IMG/VR virus record: IMGVR_UViG_3300030117_000865 | Location: 1-33,819 of that record | Source of the DNA: a virus | Strand: one strand, 5' to 3' | DNA length: 33,819 bases | Part shown: positions 8,889 through 15,991 of the stretch, piece after piece | Layout: every line of letters starts with the position of its first letter | Numbering within the stretch: the stretch's first letter is position 1 | Notes under the pieces: generated by a model | Database searches by the model: none | What the model saw: only the letters and a program-made list of their open reading frames with translations | What the model was told of the DNA's origin: nothing | Program-made: the position numbers and the translations under genes

Positions 8889-10471
8889 TTATTTACCATC
8901 CGTACAGCCTGTGCTGCTTGCGCTACATTAGATACATCCTCTGCGTCTTGCTGACGTTGCATCTGTTCTGCTTCCATAGCTGCACGTTGCTGTCTTGTTT
9001 GCTCAATCTGTGCCTGCGGGAACAGCACTTCTTTTGGCACGCCAAGTGTATCAACAACATGATTGACCAAACCATCTGGGTTGAGGTGGTCTCCAACAGG
9101 CAAGCTCTGTGAAAGCGGCAACAATATCTCCAAAGCCTTCATGGTGCTGTTGAGGCTGCTTGATTTTTGTGCGCGTGCTAGAGGCGATACATACTCAATA
9201 TCAATATCTCTGCCCTGCAATGACTCTGGTGGTATCGCAAGCATCTCTTCACGCAGCATCAAGGCAAATGTTCTGTCAATCAAAGGACGCAGCATCTCAT
9301 TCATCAGTCTGCCAAGCACAGGACCAATGACACGCATACGCTCCTCTTGCCTTTGCACAACTTCTGTTGCTGTCATGTTTGGTGTTGCTGCTGACAATAT
9401 CTGGTCAACATAAAACGCAGAACGCACTGCGGCGCGTCTTTGCTCTTCCATCGACAAACCAATAGGTATGTTTGCGCCCGTGTTCAGTGGCGTAATGGTA
9501 TCCCTTGTGCCACTTCTAAAGAAGTTCAAACCACCAGGTTGTGTGCGTACAGGCAGCATGAACCCATCATCTGGTACTAACAGGGGTGGATCAATCATCT
9601 TCTGTGCAGCCTGTATGATTGTCTTTGACATCAGGTTCAGCATCTTCACATCAGGCAACGCAATCATGGCTGGCGATCTTCCCATCACCTCGCCTGTAGC
9701 TTTCAAAAAACGTGGCACGATATACGGAAACTCCTCAAAGCCGCTGATGCTTACAGGCATCTTTGTCTGCATACAGATGTAAACAGAAGCAAATGGCATG
9801 TTGAGATTGTCTACCTTTTGCGGATCTCTTTCTGTGCGCGGCAGCACAGCGTGCAACATAGTGACATCTTCATCAGGATTTTTTTGAAACTTCTTGGCAA
9901 TAAACTCGCCAACATTCTCCAAGCCAAACCTTTGCACTGCTTGCCGCGCTGGTATCTTGTACTCACGGAAAACAGTATCAACCAAACCAAACTGGTTCTC
10001 TGCAATGTAAAACTCTGATATGTGGCGTGTGCTAAATCGTAGCTCACTGCCATCCATCTCAACAAACATGCAGCCTGTGCCAAACACAACCAAGTCTACA
10101 TATAACTCATGCACCTCAGTCTCAAAGTTTGATTGATTGAAAGCGCGTATCATGCGCTTGCTGCTATCTTCAAGCCATCGCTGCACATCATCGTTGCGCC
10201 CAATGTCGGGGTCTTTCATCGCAAGGTGAAACCAAGGCGTTGCACCACTCGTAAGCATACCATGAAGGGATGCAGACAAAAGGTCTACAGCTTGCAGTGC
10301 AGTGCCATCAAAGATAAGCTCCATGCGCTTTTCGCCGCGACTGCGTTTGCGCACAATGTCTGCCTTTCTTGGCAGCATGTAATCGGCAAGTTCTTGGTAA
10401 TGTGTATCCCAGTTGCCTCTGCGCATTTCCATGTAGTCGTAGCGCGATACTATTTCTTTGATGGCATCCAT
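8885..10471 (-). CDS. Portal / head-to-tail connector (T7 gp8-like)
   Basis: A 528-aa protein, the usual size. Motifs typical of podoviral connectors are the N-terminal RRGNWDTHYQELADYMLPRK (about 17-36), VQRWLEDSSKRMIRAFNQSNF (about 94-115), LVVFGTGCMFVEMDG (about 126-140), YGRSP/MGRSPAMIALPD (about 263-274) and MTATEV-QRQEER (about 365-380). The C-terminus is a Gln/Ala-rich helix. It forms the dodecameric ring through which DNA is packaged and ejected. The gene starts 4 nt after the stop of the small Pro-rich gene upstream. Confidence 0.92.
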   Translation of the reverse strand: MDAIKEIVSRYDYMEMRRGNWDTHYQELADYMLPRKADIVRKRSRGEKRMELIFDGTALQAVDLLSASLHGMLTSGATPWFHLAMKDPDIGRNDDVQRWLEDSSKRMIRAFNQSNFETEVHELYVDLVVFGTGCMFVEMDGSELRFSTRHISEFYIAENQFGLVDTVFREYKIPARQAVQRFGLENVGEFIAKKFQKNPDEDVTMLHAVLPRTERDPQKVDNLNMPFASVYICMQTKMPVSISGFEEFPYIVPRFLKATGEVMGRSPAMIALPDVKMLNLMSKTIIQAAQKMIDPPLLVPDDGFMLPVRTQPGGLNFFRSGTRDTITPLNTGANIPIGLSMEEQRRAAVRSAFYVDQILSAATPNMTATEVVQRQEERMRVIGPVLGRLMNEMLRPLIDRTFALMLREEMLAIPPESLQGRDIDIEYVSPLARAQKSSSLNSTMKALEILLPLSQSLPVGDHLNPDGLVNHVVDTLGVPKEVLFPQAQIEQTRQQRAAMEAEQMQRQQDAEDVSNVAQAAQAVRMVNK

Positions 10472-10475
10472 GATT

Positions 10476-10685
10476 TTATCCTAACAAGGTTGGTGTTTGT
10501 CCTGTAGCTGTGTCACCAAGTGCGCCAGCAACAATAGTTGAACCCCTGCCCTTACGTCTGCGCACTCTTGCGCCCATAGCCTCCTCTGCTCTTGCAGATG
10601 CACGCGCCATATCTGTTTGATCTGGCATAGCTGGTGGCTCTGGTGGTGGCGGTGGCGCGGGTATTCTTGGTGTTAAAAATGACAT
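10476..10685 (-). CDS. Small Pro-rich protein upstream of portal
   Basis: A 69-aa protein with a Pro-rich N-terminal half (PRIPAPPPPPEPPAMPD, about residues 6-22) and an Arg-rich middle (ARVRRRKGRGSTI). Short Pro-rich proteins of this type often precede portal genes in marine podoviruses. No enzymatic motif. It is 2 nt downstream of the preceding gene. Function unknown; probably a minor head or assembly protein. Confidence 0.65.
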   Translation of the reverse strand: MSFLTPRIPAPPPPPEPPAMPDQTDMARASARAEEAMGARVRRRKGRGSTIVAGALGDTATGQTPTLLG

Positions 10686-10687
10686 AT

Positions 10688-11467
10688 CTATCCTCCGTAT
10701 GAACTAGATGCACCGCGTAGCAAAATACCTTCTTCACCAAGACCAGCCTGACCAAATCTTGCGCCCCTTGTTCTGCGCCTATCTCTGGTGAAAGCTGTTC
10801 TGCCTCTCGTGGCAAGAGGTACGTCATCTCTCTCTGGAGTTACCTCTGGTGTAACTTCTGGTGTAATATCTGGCCTTTGTGGTTGACCCTCTGCTGTTGC
10901 CGCTGCCGTAGGTGACGCAACGCTGAAGGTTCCTGACTCCCCCTTCGCACCAACAACTCTACCACTTGAGTCAGTAATTGGCTCACCACCTTCTATGATT
11001 TTATCAAGAATTGTTTTTGCTGATCTTTGACCTATAACATTTAAAACATTGAGTGCTGCGCTACCAACACCTGGCACTGACACCCTGCCTGCTGGTAACT
11101 GTCCAATGTTTGTGCGTGTTGCCAAATCCCCAAGTTGCTCTTTTGATATATCTGTTCTGCCAGCTAGTCTTGCCGATGCTACTTGCCCATAACCACTTGT
11201 GCCGATGGTTGCTAAAACATCTCCTGGGGAAAGACCACGTTCTGGGGCACGCCTCATACTTCTTTCTTCCGCAGTTAAGTTCATTCCCCCAACTGGATTT
11301 CTGCCACGTTGCTGCTGTTGTCTTACCATTGCCTGTGCGGCATCATCTCGAAAGCGTTGCCCTTGTGTGCGCCTTGGTGCGCCAGTAGCAGTTATAAGGT
11401 TTTCGCTAGGTTTTTTTCCACCTACGAATGTAGCACCACCGCTTGTGCCTGATCCTCCACTACCCAT
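10688..11467 (-). CDS. Hypothetical protein, low complexity
   Basis: A 259-aa protein beginning with a Gly/Ser-rich stretch (GSGGSGTSGG) and rich in Gly, Arg, Thr and Pro throughout. A short PEVTPEVTPE repeat occurs near residue 200 and an Arg-rich tail follows (DRRRTRGARFG). It looks mostly disordered. Its start overlaps the HlyC-like gene by 8 nt. Not recognised. A disordered virion-associated or packaging-linked protein is possible from its position. Confidence 0.55.
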   Translation of the reverse strand: MGSGGSGTSGGATFVGGKKPSENLITATGAPRRTQGQRFRDDAAQAMVRQQQQRGRNPVGGMNLTAEERSMRRAPERGLSPGDVLATIGTSGYGQVASARLAGRTDISKEQLGDLATRTNIGQLPAGRVSVPGVGSAALNVLNVIGQRSAKTILDKIIEGGEPITDSSGRVVGAKGESGTFSVASPTAAATAEGQPQRPDITPEVTPEVTPERDDVPLATRGRTAFTRDRRRTRGARFGQAGLGEEGILLRGASSSYGG

Positions 11468-11858
11468 TATGGCTCTCCCTCAGTTTGTACCAACCTATCT
11501 TACCAGTTTCAGTGCGCAACCATAACGCTTTGTCATGACCGCTTTGCACCAGATGATCTCGTATGTGTCGCATCATACGCGCTATGCTACTCTTTCCTTG
11601 CAAACAAATAAAGTCTACTATCCAAACTGTATCTCCCCCGCCATCAAACCCATCCACAGGAAACTTATTTTCTAGCAAGTAATCTTGCACCTGCCACTCG
11701 TTTGGGAACGCCCAAGTTGCAAAGCCTTCATCCATCAGCACATACTGGTCTAGGCGCATCGGTTGCTCTACAAAGTTCTCAAACTCTTCTTCCCCCCACC
11801 ACTGGTGGTACTCACTACCCTCTACTAACTCAAGTATATGTTCTCTTTCGTCCATCAT
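11460..11858 (-). CDS. HlyC-like lysine acyltransferase domain protein
   Basis: A 132-aa protein. The order of segments resembles HlyC, the E. coli fatty-acyl transferase that activates pro-haemolysin. A His sits in SEYHQWW (H18), where HlyC has the catalytic His in SPLHRNW. This is followed by DQYVLMDEGFATWAF (about 37-51), as in the QYVLL...CSW segment of HlyC. Then comes GGGDTVWIVDFICLQG (about 73-88), matching the SGDRKW-IDWIAPFG block with the catalytic Asp (D82 here), and MMRHIRD (about 95-101). The two catalytic positions are about the same distance apart as in HlyC. The target in a phage is unknown. It overlaps the TerL stop (ATGA). Confidence 0.6.
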   Translation of the reverse strand: MMDEREHILELVEGSEYHQWWGEEEFENFVEQPMRLDQYVLMDEGFATWAFPNEWQVQDYLLENKFPVDGFDGGGDTVWIVDFICLQGKSSIARMMRHIRDHLVQSGHDKALWLRTETGKIGWYKLRESHNG

Positions 11859-13141
11859 AGCGTAAATGGATTGTACTCATTCATCGCCATTTTCTGCGGA
11901 GGGCGAAGCACAGCTTGTCTATTCTCCAACCCAACAGCCAGATACCTAAACGCATCCGCAGAGTGACTCGTGTAATCATGCCTTGGATGATCTCTGAAAA
12001 CTTTTTTGCGTTCGTCCCACTCTTGCCTATACTGTCGTAACATCTCCAAGCCATCGTATGTTTTCTCCCTGTCAAAGAAACATTTGGGCAGCATCATGCG
12101 TGCAGCGTTAATACCATCTGCAATCTTCATCTTTGGAATAACACGAAAGCGTATGCCAAGACTGAACGCAGTCTCTAGCCTAGACTTGCCAGAACCAAGC
12201 TCTCTTACTTCAATGTCGTGCGGAGCAAGGTGATCGCCGTAGTGGTAATCTTTTTGGCGTAATATCTCAGCGTAGTGATCCAACCCGACACCGCTGTTTT
12301 CATAGTAGTCAATAACATTAATCGAACCGCCTCTAAATATCTGCGCAAACCAAATGGCTGTTGAGTCATTTATACCCAGATCCCATGCGGTATGCACAGG
12401 ATAAGCAGGGTCATATGGAACCCTAGTAACCCTTCCGTTATCATCGGCATCAGAAAGCAGCTTTCCATAATAGGCACCTATGATAGCAGCAGTGAACGAA
12501 CATTCATACTCTTGCTCGTATTGCTCTGGCGTCATCTGCGCCCTAGCCGCCTCTAGCTCTTCTTTCTTTACAAGCTCACTCTCAGATGCCTTGACTACCT
12601 TCCAGTACCATTGCTCAGAACCTTCTTGCTCCTCTGACTTGGCCTGCTCCAATAGATCAAAAAAATGATTATGTCCCGCTGGGGTGCCTAGAAATACAGC
12701 CGCACCTTCCCTATCAGACAGGGCAGGACGTACAACCTCCCCCCACACCCTGGGATTTTGCATGCCAAACTCATCGAATACACATAAATCAAGATAGATA
12801 CCTCTCAGACTATCTGGGTTCTCAGCAGACAATAACATCAGCCTGCCACCATTCGGAAAGTCTACACGCAGTTCAGTCTCATTGAAACTAACAGCAGGTA
12901 TTACAGAAGCATAATACTTTACATAATCCCAAGCTATGCGCTTGGCCTGCGTAAAGGTAGGTGCAACAAAAGCAACCCTTGGCCTTGGTAACTCACAAGT
13001 CAAAGCATGTCTGATAAGGTGATTGACTGCCCAGACTGTCTTACCAAAGCGTCTGTGCATCACCAGCACATTCCAACGCTTCACACTCTTGTGCATTTCT
13101 GCTTGTAGGGATCTAGGCTTGTAAGGGATCTTTACCTGCAT
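11855..13141 (-). CDS. terL: Terminase large subunit
   Basis: A 428-aa protein from the ATG at 13141, which overlaps the upstream stop (TGATG) and has GGAAGGG as ribosome site. An in-frame GTG 12 nt upstream is less likely. The ATPase domain has a Walker A variant HRRFGKT (residues 29-35), Walker B LDLCVFDE (117-124) and a coupling motif LGTPAG (151-156). The nuclease domain has acidic residues in AWDLGINDS (D254), HDIEV (D309) and SHSADAFRY (D396). It packages DNA into the prohead with the small subunit and portal. Confidence 0.95.
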   Translation of the reverse strand: MQVKIPYKPRSLQAEMHKSVKRWNVLVMHRRFGKTVWAVNHLIRHALTCELPRPRVAFVAPTFTQAKRIAWDYVKYYASVIPAVSFNETELRVDFPNGGRLMLLSAENPDSLRGIYLDLCVFDEFGMQNPRVWGEVVRPALSDREGAAVFLGTPAGHNHFFDLLEQAKSEEQEGSEQWYWKVVKASESELVKKEELEAARAQMTPEQYEQEYECSFTAAIIGAYYGKLLSDADDNGRVTRVPYDPAYPVHTAWDLGINDSTAIWFAQIFRGGSINVIDYYENSGVGLDHYAEILRQKDYHYGDHLAPHDIEVRELGSGKSRLETAFSLGIRFRVIPKMKIADGINAARMMLPKCFFDREKTYDGLEMLRQYRQEWDERKKVFRDHPRHDYTSHSADAFRYLAVGLENRQAVLRPPQKMAMNEYNPFTL

Positions 13142-13518
13142 CACCCTTCCCACATAATCTTTACACCGCCGTCAGTAACTTCTACACCAGCACGGTTCTT
13201 ACTATCACCATACTGGTCTGGCATAACCTTGCCTGCCTTCCAACGTATATGTAAAGCATAATCCCTTAGAACATTAGGATCATAGTTCTTCTCACCACTC
13301 AACTGATGCTGATACATAGCCTCAACATCCTCTAGTGCCTTCTCAGCACTCTGCTGTTGAGCAGTTTTGATAGCATTACTGATCTCAGGATCACTGCCCA
13401 TCCTTGTGTACAAAGCAGACCTTGACACACGATTACGCTCACATGCCTTCACAAGTGTATAACCCTGCATCACATCAGATGCTACCCTGTCAATCTTAGC
13501 TCTGGGTATCTTAGCCAT
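13141..13518 (-). CDS. terS: Terminase small subunit (Sf6 gp1-like)
   Basis: A 125-aa protein from the ATG at 13518, which follows GGAGAGAAC, a good ribosome site. A longer in-frame start at 13557 lacks one. The N-terminal part is a helix-turn-helix (residues about 5-40: DVMQGYTLVKACERNRVSRSALYTRM), as in the DNA-binding domain of Sf6-type small terminases. A helical oligomerisation region follows. It recognises the packaging start on the genome. It is the first gene of the long leftward late operon. Confidence 0.85.
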   Translation of the reverse strand: MAKIPRAKIDRVASDVMQGYTLVKACERNRVSRSALYTRMGSDPEISNAIKTAQQQSAEKALEDVEAMYQHQLSGEKNYDPNVLRDYALHIRWKAGKVMPDQYGDSKNRAGVEVTDGGVKIMWEG

Positions 13519-13855
13519 GTTCTCTCCGTGTGTGGGAAAGTAGTAATTAACACACATACAACGCGCGTGCGCACACAGGGGCTGGTGCTTTTGTTCTATG
13601 CCCCCCGTGGGGTTACGTTGCAGCGCTGCGCATTGCTACATTGCCGCGTGAAAGTGTCCGTGCTGTGTGTGAATTAAAATGTACCAACCAACATTTTCCA
13701 ACCACCAATCAACGCTGTCTCATTGCTTGGCTCACTGGTGCAATGTGCTGCATTGTTTGACGCAATTTAATAAATATCACATTCCCTGTTGACAGTATAG
13801 TAACCAATGGTTAATGGTTATATGTAGGTTATCAACACACGAAAGGATCAACACA
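13519..13855. promoter_or_regulatory. Divergent control region between late and early operons
   Basis: A 337-bp non-coding stretch between the leftward TerS gene and the first rightward early gene. It holds an alternating purine-pyrimidine run near 13551-13579 (GCGCGTGCGCACACA). CATTG words occur at 13631, 13639, 13721 and 13751, and the inverse CAATG at 13741 forms an inverted repeat with the last of these. Two CCAACCA words lie at 13684 and 13698. An AT-rich segment (about 13760-13785) precedes the early promoter. The position next to TerS would suit a packaging site or origin, but neither is proved. I did not find a clear leftward late promoter. Confidence 0.5.
13789..13820 (+). promoter_or_regulatory. 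Early promoter with overlapping operator repeats
   Basis: A perfect TTGACA (-35) is at 13789-13794. A 17-nt spacer leads to TAATGG, a weak -10. Between and over them lies an inverted repeat, TAACCA-A-TGGTTA (13801-13813). ATGGTTA is also repeated directly in tandem (13807-13813 and 13814-13820). This arrangement suits a repressor-binding site overlapping the promoter of the early operon. The same ATGGTTA word recurs at 17912-17918 in the second control region. Confidence 0.55.
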
Positions 13856-14092
13856 ATGTTTAAAGTTTCATACTCAATAGACACCATGGACCCCAACCCA
13901 ACAGTCAAAACATTTGACACACTGGACGAAGCGCACGACTGGATCAATCAAGAGGTTGCCGCGCGTGTCGAGTTTGCAGTTTCACATTCACCCTACACAA
14001 TGTCTGAATGTGACATTGAGGATTTAGAAGCCAATGAGTACGCGCTTGTGTCTATAACAGATGGCGTCGTGACTGAGTTTCTATGTAAGTAA
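13856..14092 (+). CDS. Early hypothetical protein 1
   Basis: A 78-aa acidic protein, first gene of the rightward early block. The ATG at 13856 follows GAAAGGATCAACACA, a leader shared by several early genes; a start 42 nt upstream lacks this. The sequence has a beta-helix-beta look, with KTFDTLDEAHDWINQEVAAR around residues 19-38, seen in many small phage proteins of unknown function. No catalytic motif. Being first in the operon, it may be a host-takeover factor, but this is only inference from position. Confidence 0.65.
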   Translation: MFKVSYSIDTMDPNPTVKTFDTLDEAHDWINQEVAARVEFAVSHSPYTMSECDIEDLEANEYALVSITDGVVTEFLCK

Positions 14093-14114
14093 CAATATCA
14101 AGAAAGGATCAAAC

Positions 14115-14342
14115 ATGTTTATAGAAACACAATCATTCACTGCTGAATACTGGGCTGGGTGGCTTGTCATTACTGACAGGTCATCTAATGAGACCTATCC
14201 GGTACAACTACGCGATACCAAAACAGGACGCAACATAACTAGAAAGCAATTCAATAGCGCAATCAAGACGCATGGCACCGACAAAGCCTGTCAGACATTT
14301 TGCAAGCTGTACGCGCTACCATCAACACCCTGCTATTCATAA
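14115..14342 (+). CDS. Early hypothetical protein 2
   Basis: A 75-aa protein with the shared AGAAAGGATCAAAC leader directly before the ATG. Aromatic-rich N-terminus (EYWAGWLVITDRS), then a basic middle (RDTKTGRNITRKQF) and a short helix. Two cysteines lie near the C-terminus (residues about 59 and 63). Not recognised. Confidence 0.6.
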   Translation: MFIETQSFTAEYWAGWLVITDRSSNETYPVQLRDTKTGRNITRKQFNSAIKTHGTDKACQTFCKLYALPSTPCYS

Positions 14343-14358
14343 GAAAGGATCAAAGACA

Positions 14359-14667
14359 ATGGACAATGGACTCAGTATAGACGCGCAAGAGCTATACCTG
14401 TTTGCTTTGAATGATGGCGACCTATACCGCCAGCAACGCGAACACATAGAGGCTTTATTGCAAAAGCGTTTCGACAAGGGTGACTATGACAGCGCGAAAG
14501 CTGTTAAGCTATGGACCTATTTTGCAATCAATGCCGCCAAGAAATACCACAAGGAATTTTGCGGTAATGGCAAGTGGCACAAGTTGTTTGGTGTTCCAAT
14601 TCGTTTAGAGGTTGCGACCCTTTGCGAGAAAGAACACCGCGAAGAAATGGAAGTGAGGGCAGACTGA
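14359..14667 (+). CDS. Early hypothetical protein 3
   Basis: A 102-aa protein, start chosen at 14359 because the AGAAAGGATCAAAG leader precedes it. It is mostly helical, with YLFALNDGDLYRQQREHIEALLQKRFDKGDYD (about residues 12-43, seen as two helices) and AVKLWTYFAINAAKKYHKEF further on. It overlaps the next gene by TGATG at 14667. Short helical proteins of this pattern occur in early regions of phages and on plasmids; the function is unknown to me. Confidence 0.6.
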   Translation: MDNGLSIDAQELYLFALNDGDLYRQQREHIEALLQKRFDKGDYDSAKAVKLWTYFAINAAKKYHKEFCGNGKWHKLFGVPIRLEVATLCEKEHREEMEVRAD

Positions 14668-14888
14668 TGGCAAAGTATAATGGTTACACAAGCTGGAACG
14701 CTTGGAATGTTTCGCTTTGGATTAACAACGATTATGACATGTACATGACAGCGAGAGACACTGTGCAGCGTCTAGGCTATGTGCGCGGCCTTAAACAGCT
14801 TGTTATAATGTGGGGAGGGCAACGCACTCCCGATGGTGCAATATTCAACCGCACTGGCATCAAGCAAGCTATAGAGGAAATCGTCTAA
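14667..14888 (+). CDS. Small phage/plasmid-type protein with YTSWNAWNVSLWINND motif
   Basis: A 73-aa protein starting at the ATG in a TGATG overlap. The N-terminal pattern (Y.GYTSWNAWNVSLWINNDYDMY, residues about 4-26) resembles a widespread small family in phages and plasmids whose members open with a G-Y-T-..-W-N-V-.-L-W-I-.-N-D string. That family has no established function. The C-terminus is helical and acidic. It is coupled by TAATG to the next gene. Confidence 0.6.
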   Translation: MAKYNGYTSWNAWNVSLWINNDYDMYMTARDTVQRLGYVRGLKQLVIMWGGQRTPDGAIFNRTGIKQAIEEIV

Positions 14889-15019
14889 TGGACAGGCTTG
14901 AAATATTCAACAATGCGCTATTCCTTCTAATCATGGGCCTATTGATTTGGGGACTCATGGGTAGAGAGGCGTGGCTATGGCAAGTGTTCAAGTGGGCAAT
15001 CAATACCTTTGGAGGGTAG
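14888..15019 (+). CDS. Small single-pass membrane protein
   Basis: A 43-aa protein starting at the TAATG overlap (14888). One hydrophobic segment (about residues 9-24, ALFLLIMGLLIWGLMG) is followed by a Trp-rich amphipathic end. It is probably an inner-membrane peptide. In an early operon this may be a superinfection-exclusion or host-membrane factor, but no family evidence supports either. Confidence 0.5.
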   Translation: MDRLEIFNNALFLLIMGLLIWGLMGREAWLWQVFKWAINTFGG

Positions 15020-15023
15020 GAAA

Positions 15024-15347
15024 ATGAGAGAAATAGAGAAAAATCGCAAGATAGCTGAGAAATTAAATAGTCGAGTTTTTCTTAAACCAGAAGAACAGCA
15101 AGCCGCCTTTGAGGCTCTGCAAAACATTTACGATGGACTCAAAGGGCGCATCACAATGGGTATCTTGATAGACACCAACACTGATTGGCTTGAAATTCCA
15201 GATGACTTCATGGATGTAACCGAGGCTTTTCGCCCGGTATTTAGTGCCAACAAATATTGGTCTGAAGATTTTGAGTGGATTTTAGAGCTGCAAGAAATGC
15301 ACAGAAACATCGCATCAAAGAAACCAAGAAAAAAGGCGGCGGCCTAA
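15024..15347 (+). CDS. Early hypothetical protein, stop codon inside a hairpin
   Basis: A 107-aa protein. The ATG at 15024 follows GGAGGGTAGGAAA. It is charged, helical at the start (MREIEKNRKIAEKL), acidic in the middle and Lys/Ala-rich at the end. The final codons and stop lie in the left arm and loop of the 29-bp repeat hairpin (15333-15361), so the C-terminal tail is partly dictated by the repeat. Not recognised. Confidence 0.6.
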   Translation: MREIEKNRKIAEKLNSRVFLKPEEQQAAFEALQNIYDGLKGRITMGILIDTNTDWLEIPDDFMDVTEAFRPVFSANKYWSEDFEWILELQEMHRNIASKKPRKKAAA

Positions 15348-15361
15348 CGGCCCCGCCACAA
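15333..15361 (+). repeat. 29-bp direct repeat, copy 1, forms a stop-codon hairpin
   Basis: Identical to 15611-15639. It contains a GC-rich hairpin: left arm 15335-15344, loop TAAC (15345-15348), right arm 15349-15357, 9 pairs with one bulged C. The loop carries the TAA stop of the upstream gene. Both copies stand at gene ends, so the unit between them is one gene plus one hairpin. Confidence 0.85.
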
Positions 15362-15379
15362 ACAAAAGGAGATAGAACG

Positions 15380-15625
15380 ATGAATGTAACAGTGAACATC
15401 GACAAGATTGATAAGGCCAGAGTTTCTGGATATGCGGAATTCTGGTTTGAGGCAACGCTGTCCTACGGCTCTATTCACAAATCGCCCAAAAAGGTCGTCG
15501 GGGTTCGCTCTCGTACACCACACGGTGATGCAAGCGTTTTCCGCTACTACGTCAGCCGTCGTGAAATCAAAGTCGAACCGCTGGTTGACCTTATTAACGA
15601 AGCACTCGACAAGGCGGCGGCCTAA
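15380..15625 (+). CDS. Early hypothetical protein between two 29-bp repeats
   Basis: An 81-aa protein. The ATG at 15380 follows AAAGGAGATAGAACG. Beta-strand-rich N-terminal half (NVTVNIDKIDKARVSGYAEF), then basic. It ends in DKAAA, much like its neighbour (KKAAA), because both stops fall in copies of the 29-bp repeat. Codon choice looks more GC-rich than in adjacent genes (for example GTCGTC, CGTCGT and CTGGTT runs), suggesting recent acquisition. Not recognised. Confidence 0.6.
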   Translation: MNVTVNIDKIDKARVSGYAEFWFEATLSYGSIHKSPKKVVGVRSRTPHGDASVFRYYVSRREIKVEPLVDLINEALDKAAA

Positions 15626-15639
15626 CGGCCCCGCCACAA
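15611..15639 (+). repeat. 29-bp direct repeat, copy 2, forms a stop-codon hairpin
   Basis: Identical to 15333-15361. TAA of the 15380-15625 gene (15623-15625) is in the hairpin loop. The sequences flanking the two copies differ, apart from short A/C-rich similarity downstream. Confidence 0.85.
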
Positions 15640-15654
15640 CACAGGGAGAAAAAA

Positions 15655-15915
15655 ATAAGCAACATTATTAACGTGACACCTGAAAATGCCAGCATCGGAA
15701 TTATCTGGGTCTGTCTGAACTCAGTGGATTTCACCGGAAACTATGAGGCCGAGAAAGAACATCGGCGGCTGTTACTGCTGTACCGCCGCAAGCTGGCAAA
15801 GATCGAGGGCGTTGAGCCGAAACAGATCCGCAGCGAGATGATTGAAGTATATAATGCCGTCAACAAGGCTCGTGGAAAGAAGCATGCTCGCAGCGCGACA
15901 ATGGCTAGCACCTAA
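15655..15915 (+). CDS. Early hypothetical protein with probable non-ATG start
   Basis: No ATG fits the start. A GTG at 15673 lies about 25 nt from the only Shine-Dalgarno sequence (GGGAG, 15643-15647). An ATA codon at 15655 is at a normal distance (7 nt) and would give a protein beginning (M)SNIINVTPENAS, a natural-looking N-terminus. I therefore mark the ATA as the more likely start, giving 86 aa; the GTG would give 80 aa. It is helical and basic towards the end (LYRRKLAKIEG, NKARGKKHARS). Codon use is GC-rich like the gene before it. Not recognised. Confidence 0.5.
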   Translation: MSNIINVTPENASIGIIWVCLNSVDFTGNYEAEKEHRRLLLLYRRKLAKIEGVEPKQIRSEMIEVYNAVNKARGKKHARSATMAST

Positions 15916-15923
15916 CAACCCTA

Positions 15924-15952
15924 CCCATTGACGGCTAGGTGCCGTCAGTGGG
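15924..15952 (+). other. Intergenic hairpin, possible pseudoknot
   Basis: A 12-bp stem (one G-T pair): arms 15924-15935 and 15941-15952, loop TAGGT (15936-15940). The loop is complementary to ACCTA at 15910-15914, which contains part of the upstream stop codon, so an H-type pseudoknot is possible. It is not followed by a U-run (GGCCTTAAAA), so it is a poor terminator. Confidence 0.55.
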
Positions 15953-15991
15953 CCTTAAAACGCCAGCAATGGCATGAGAAAGGATCGAACA

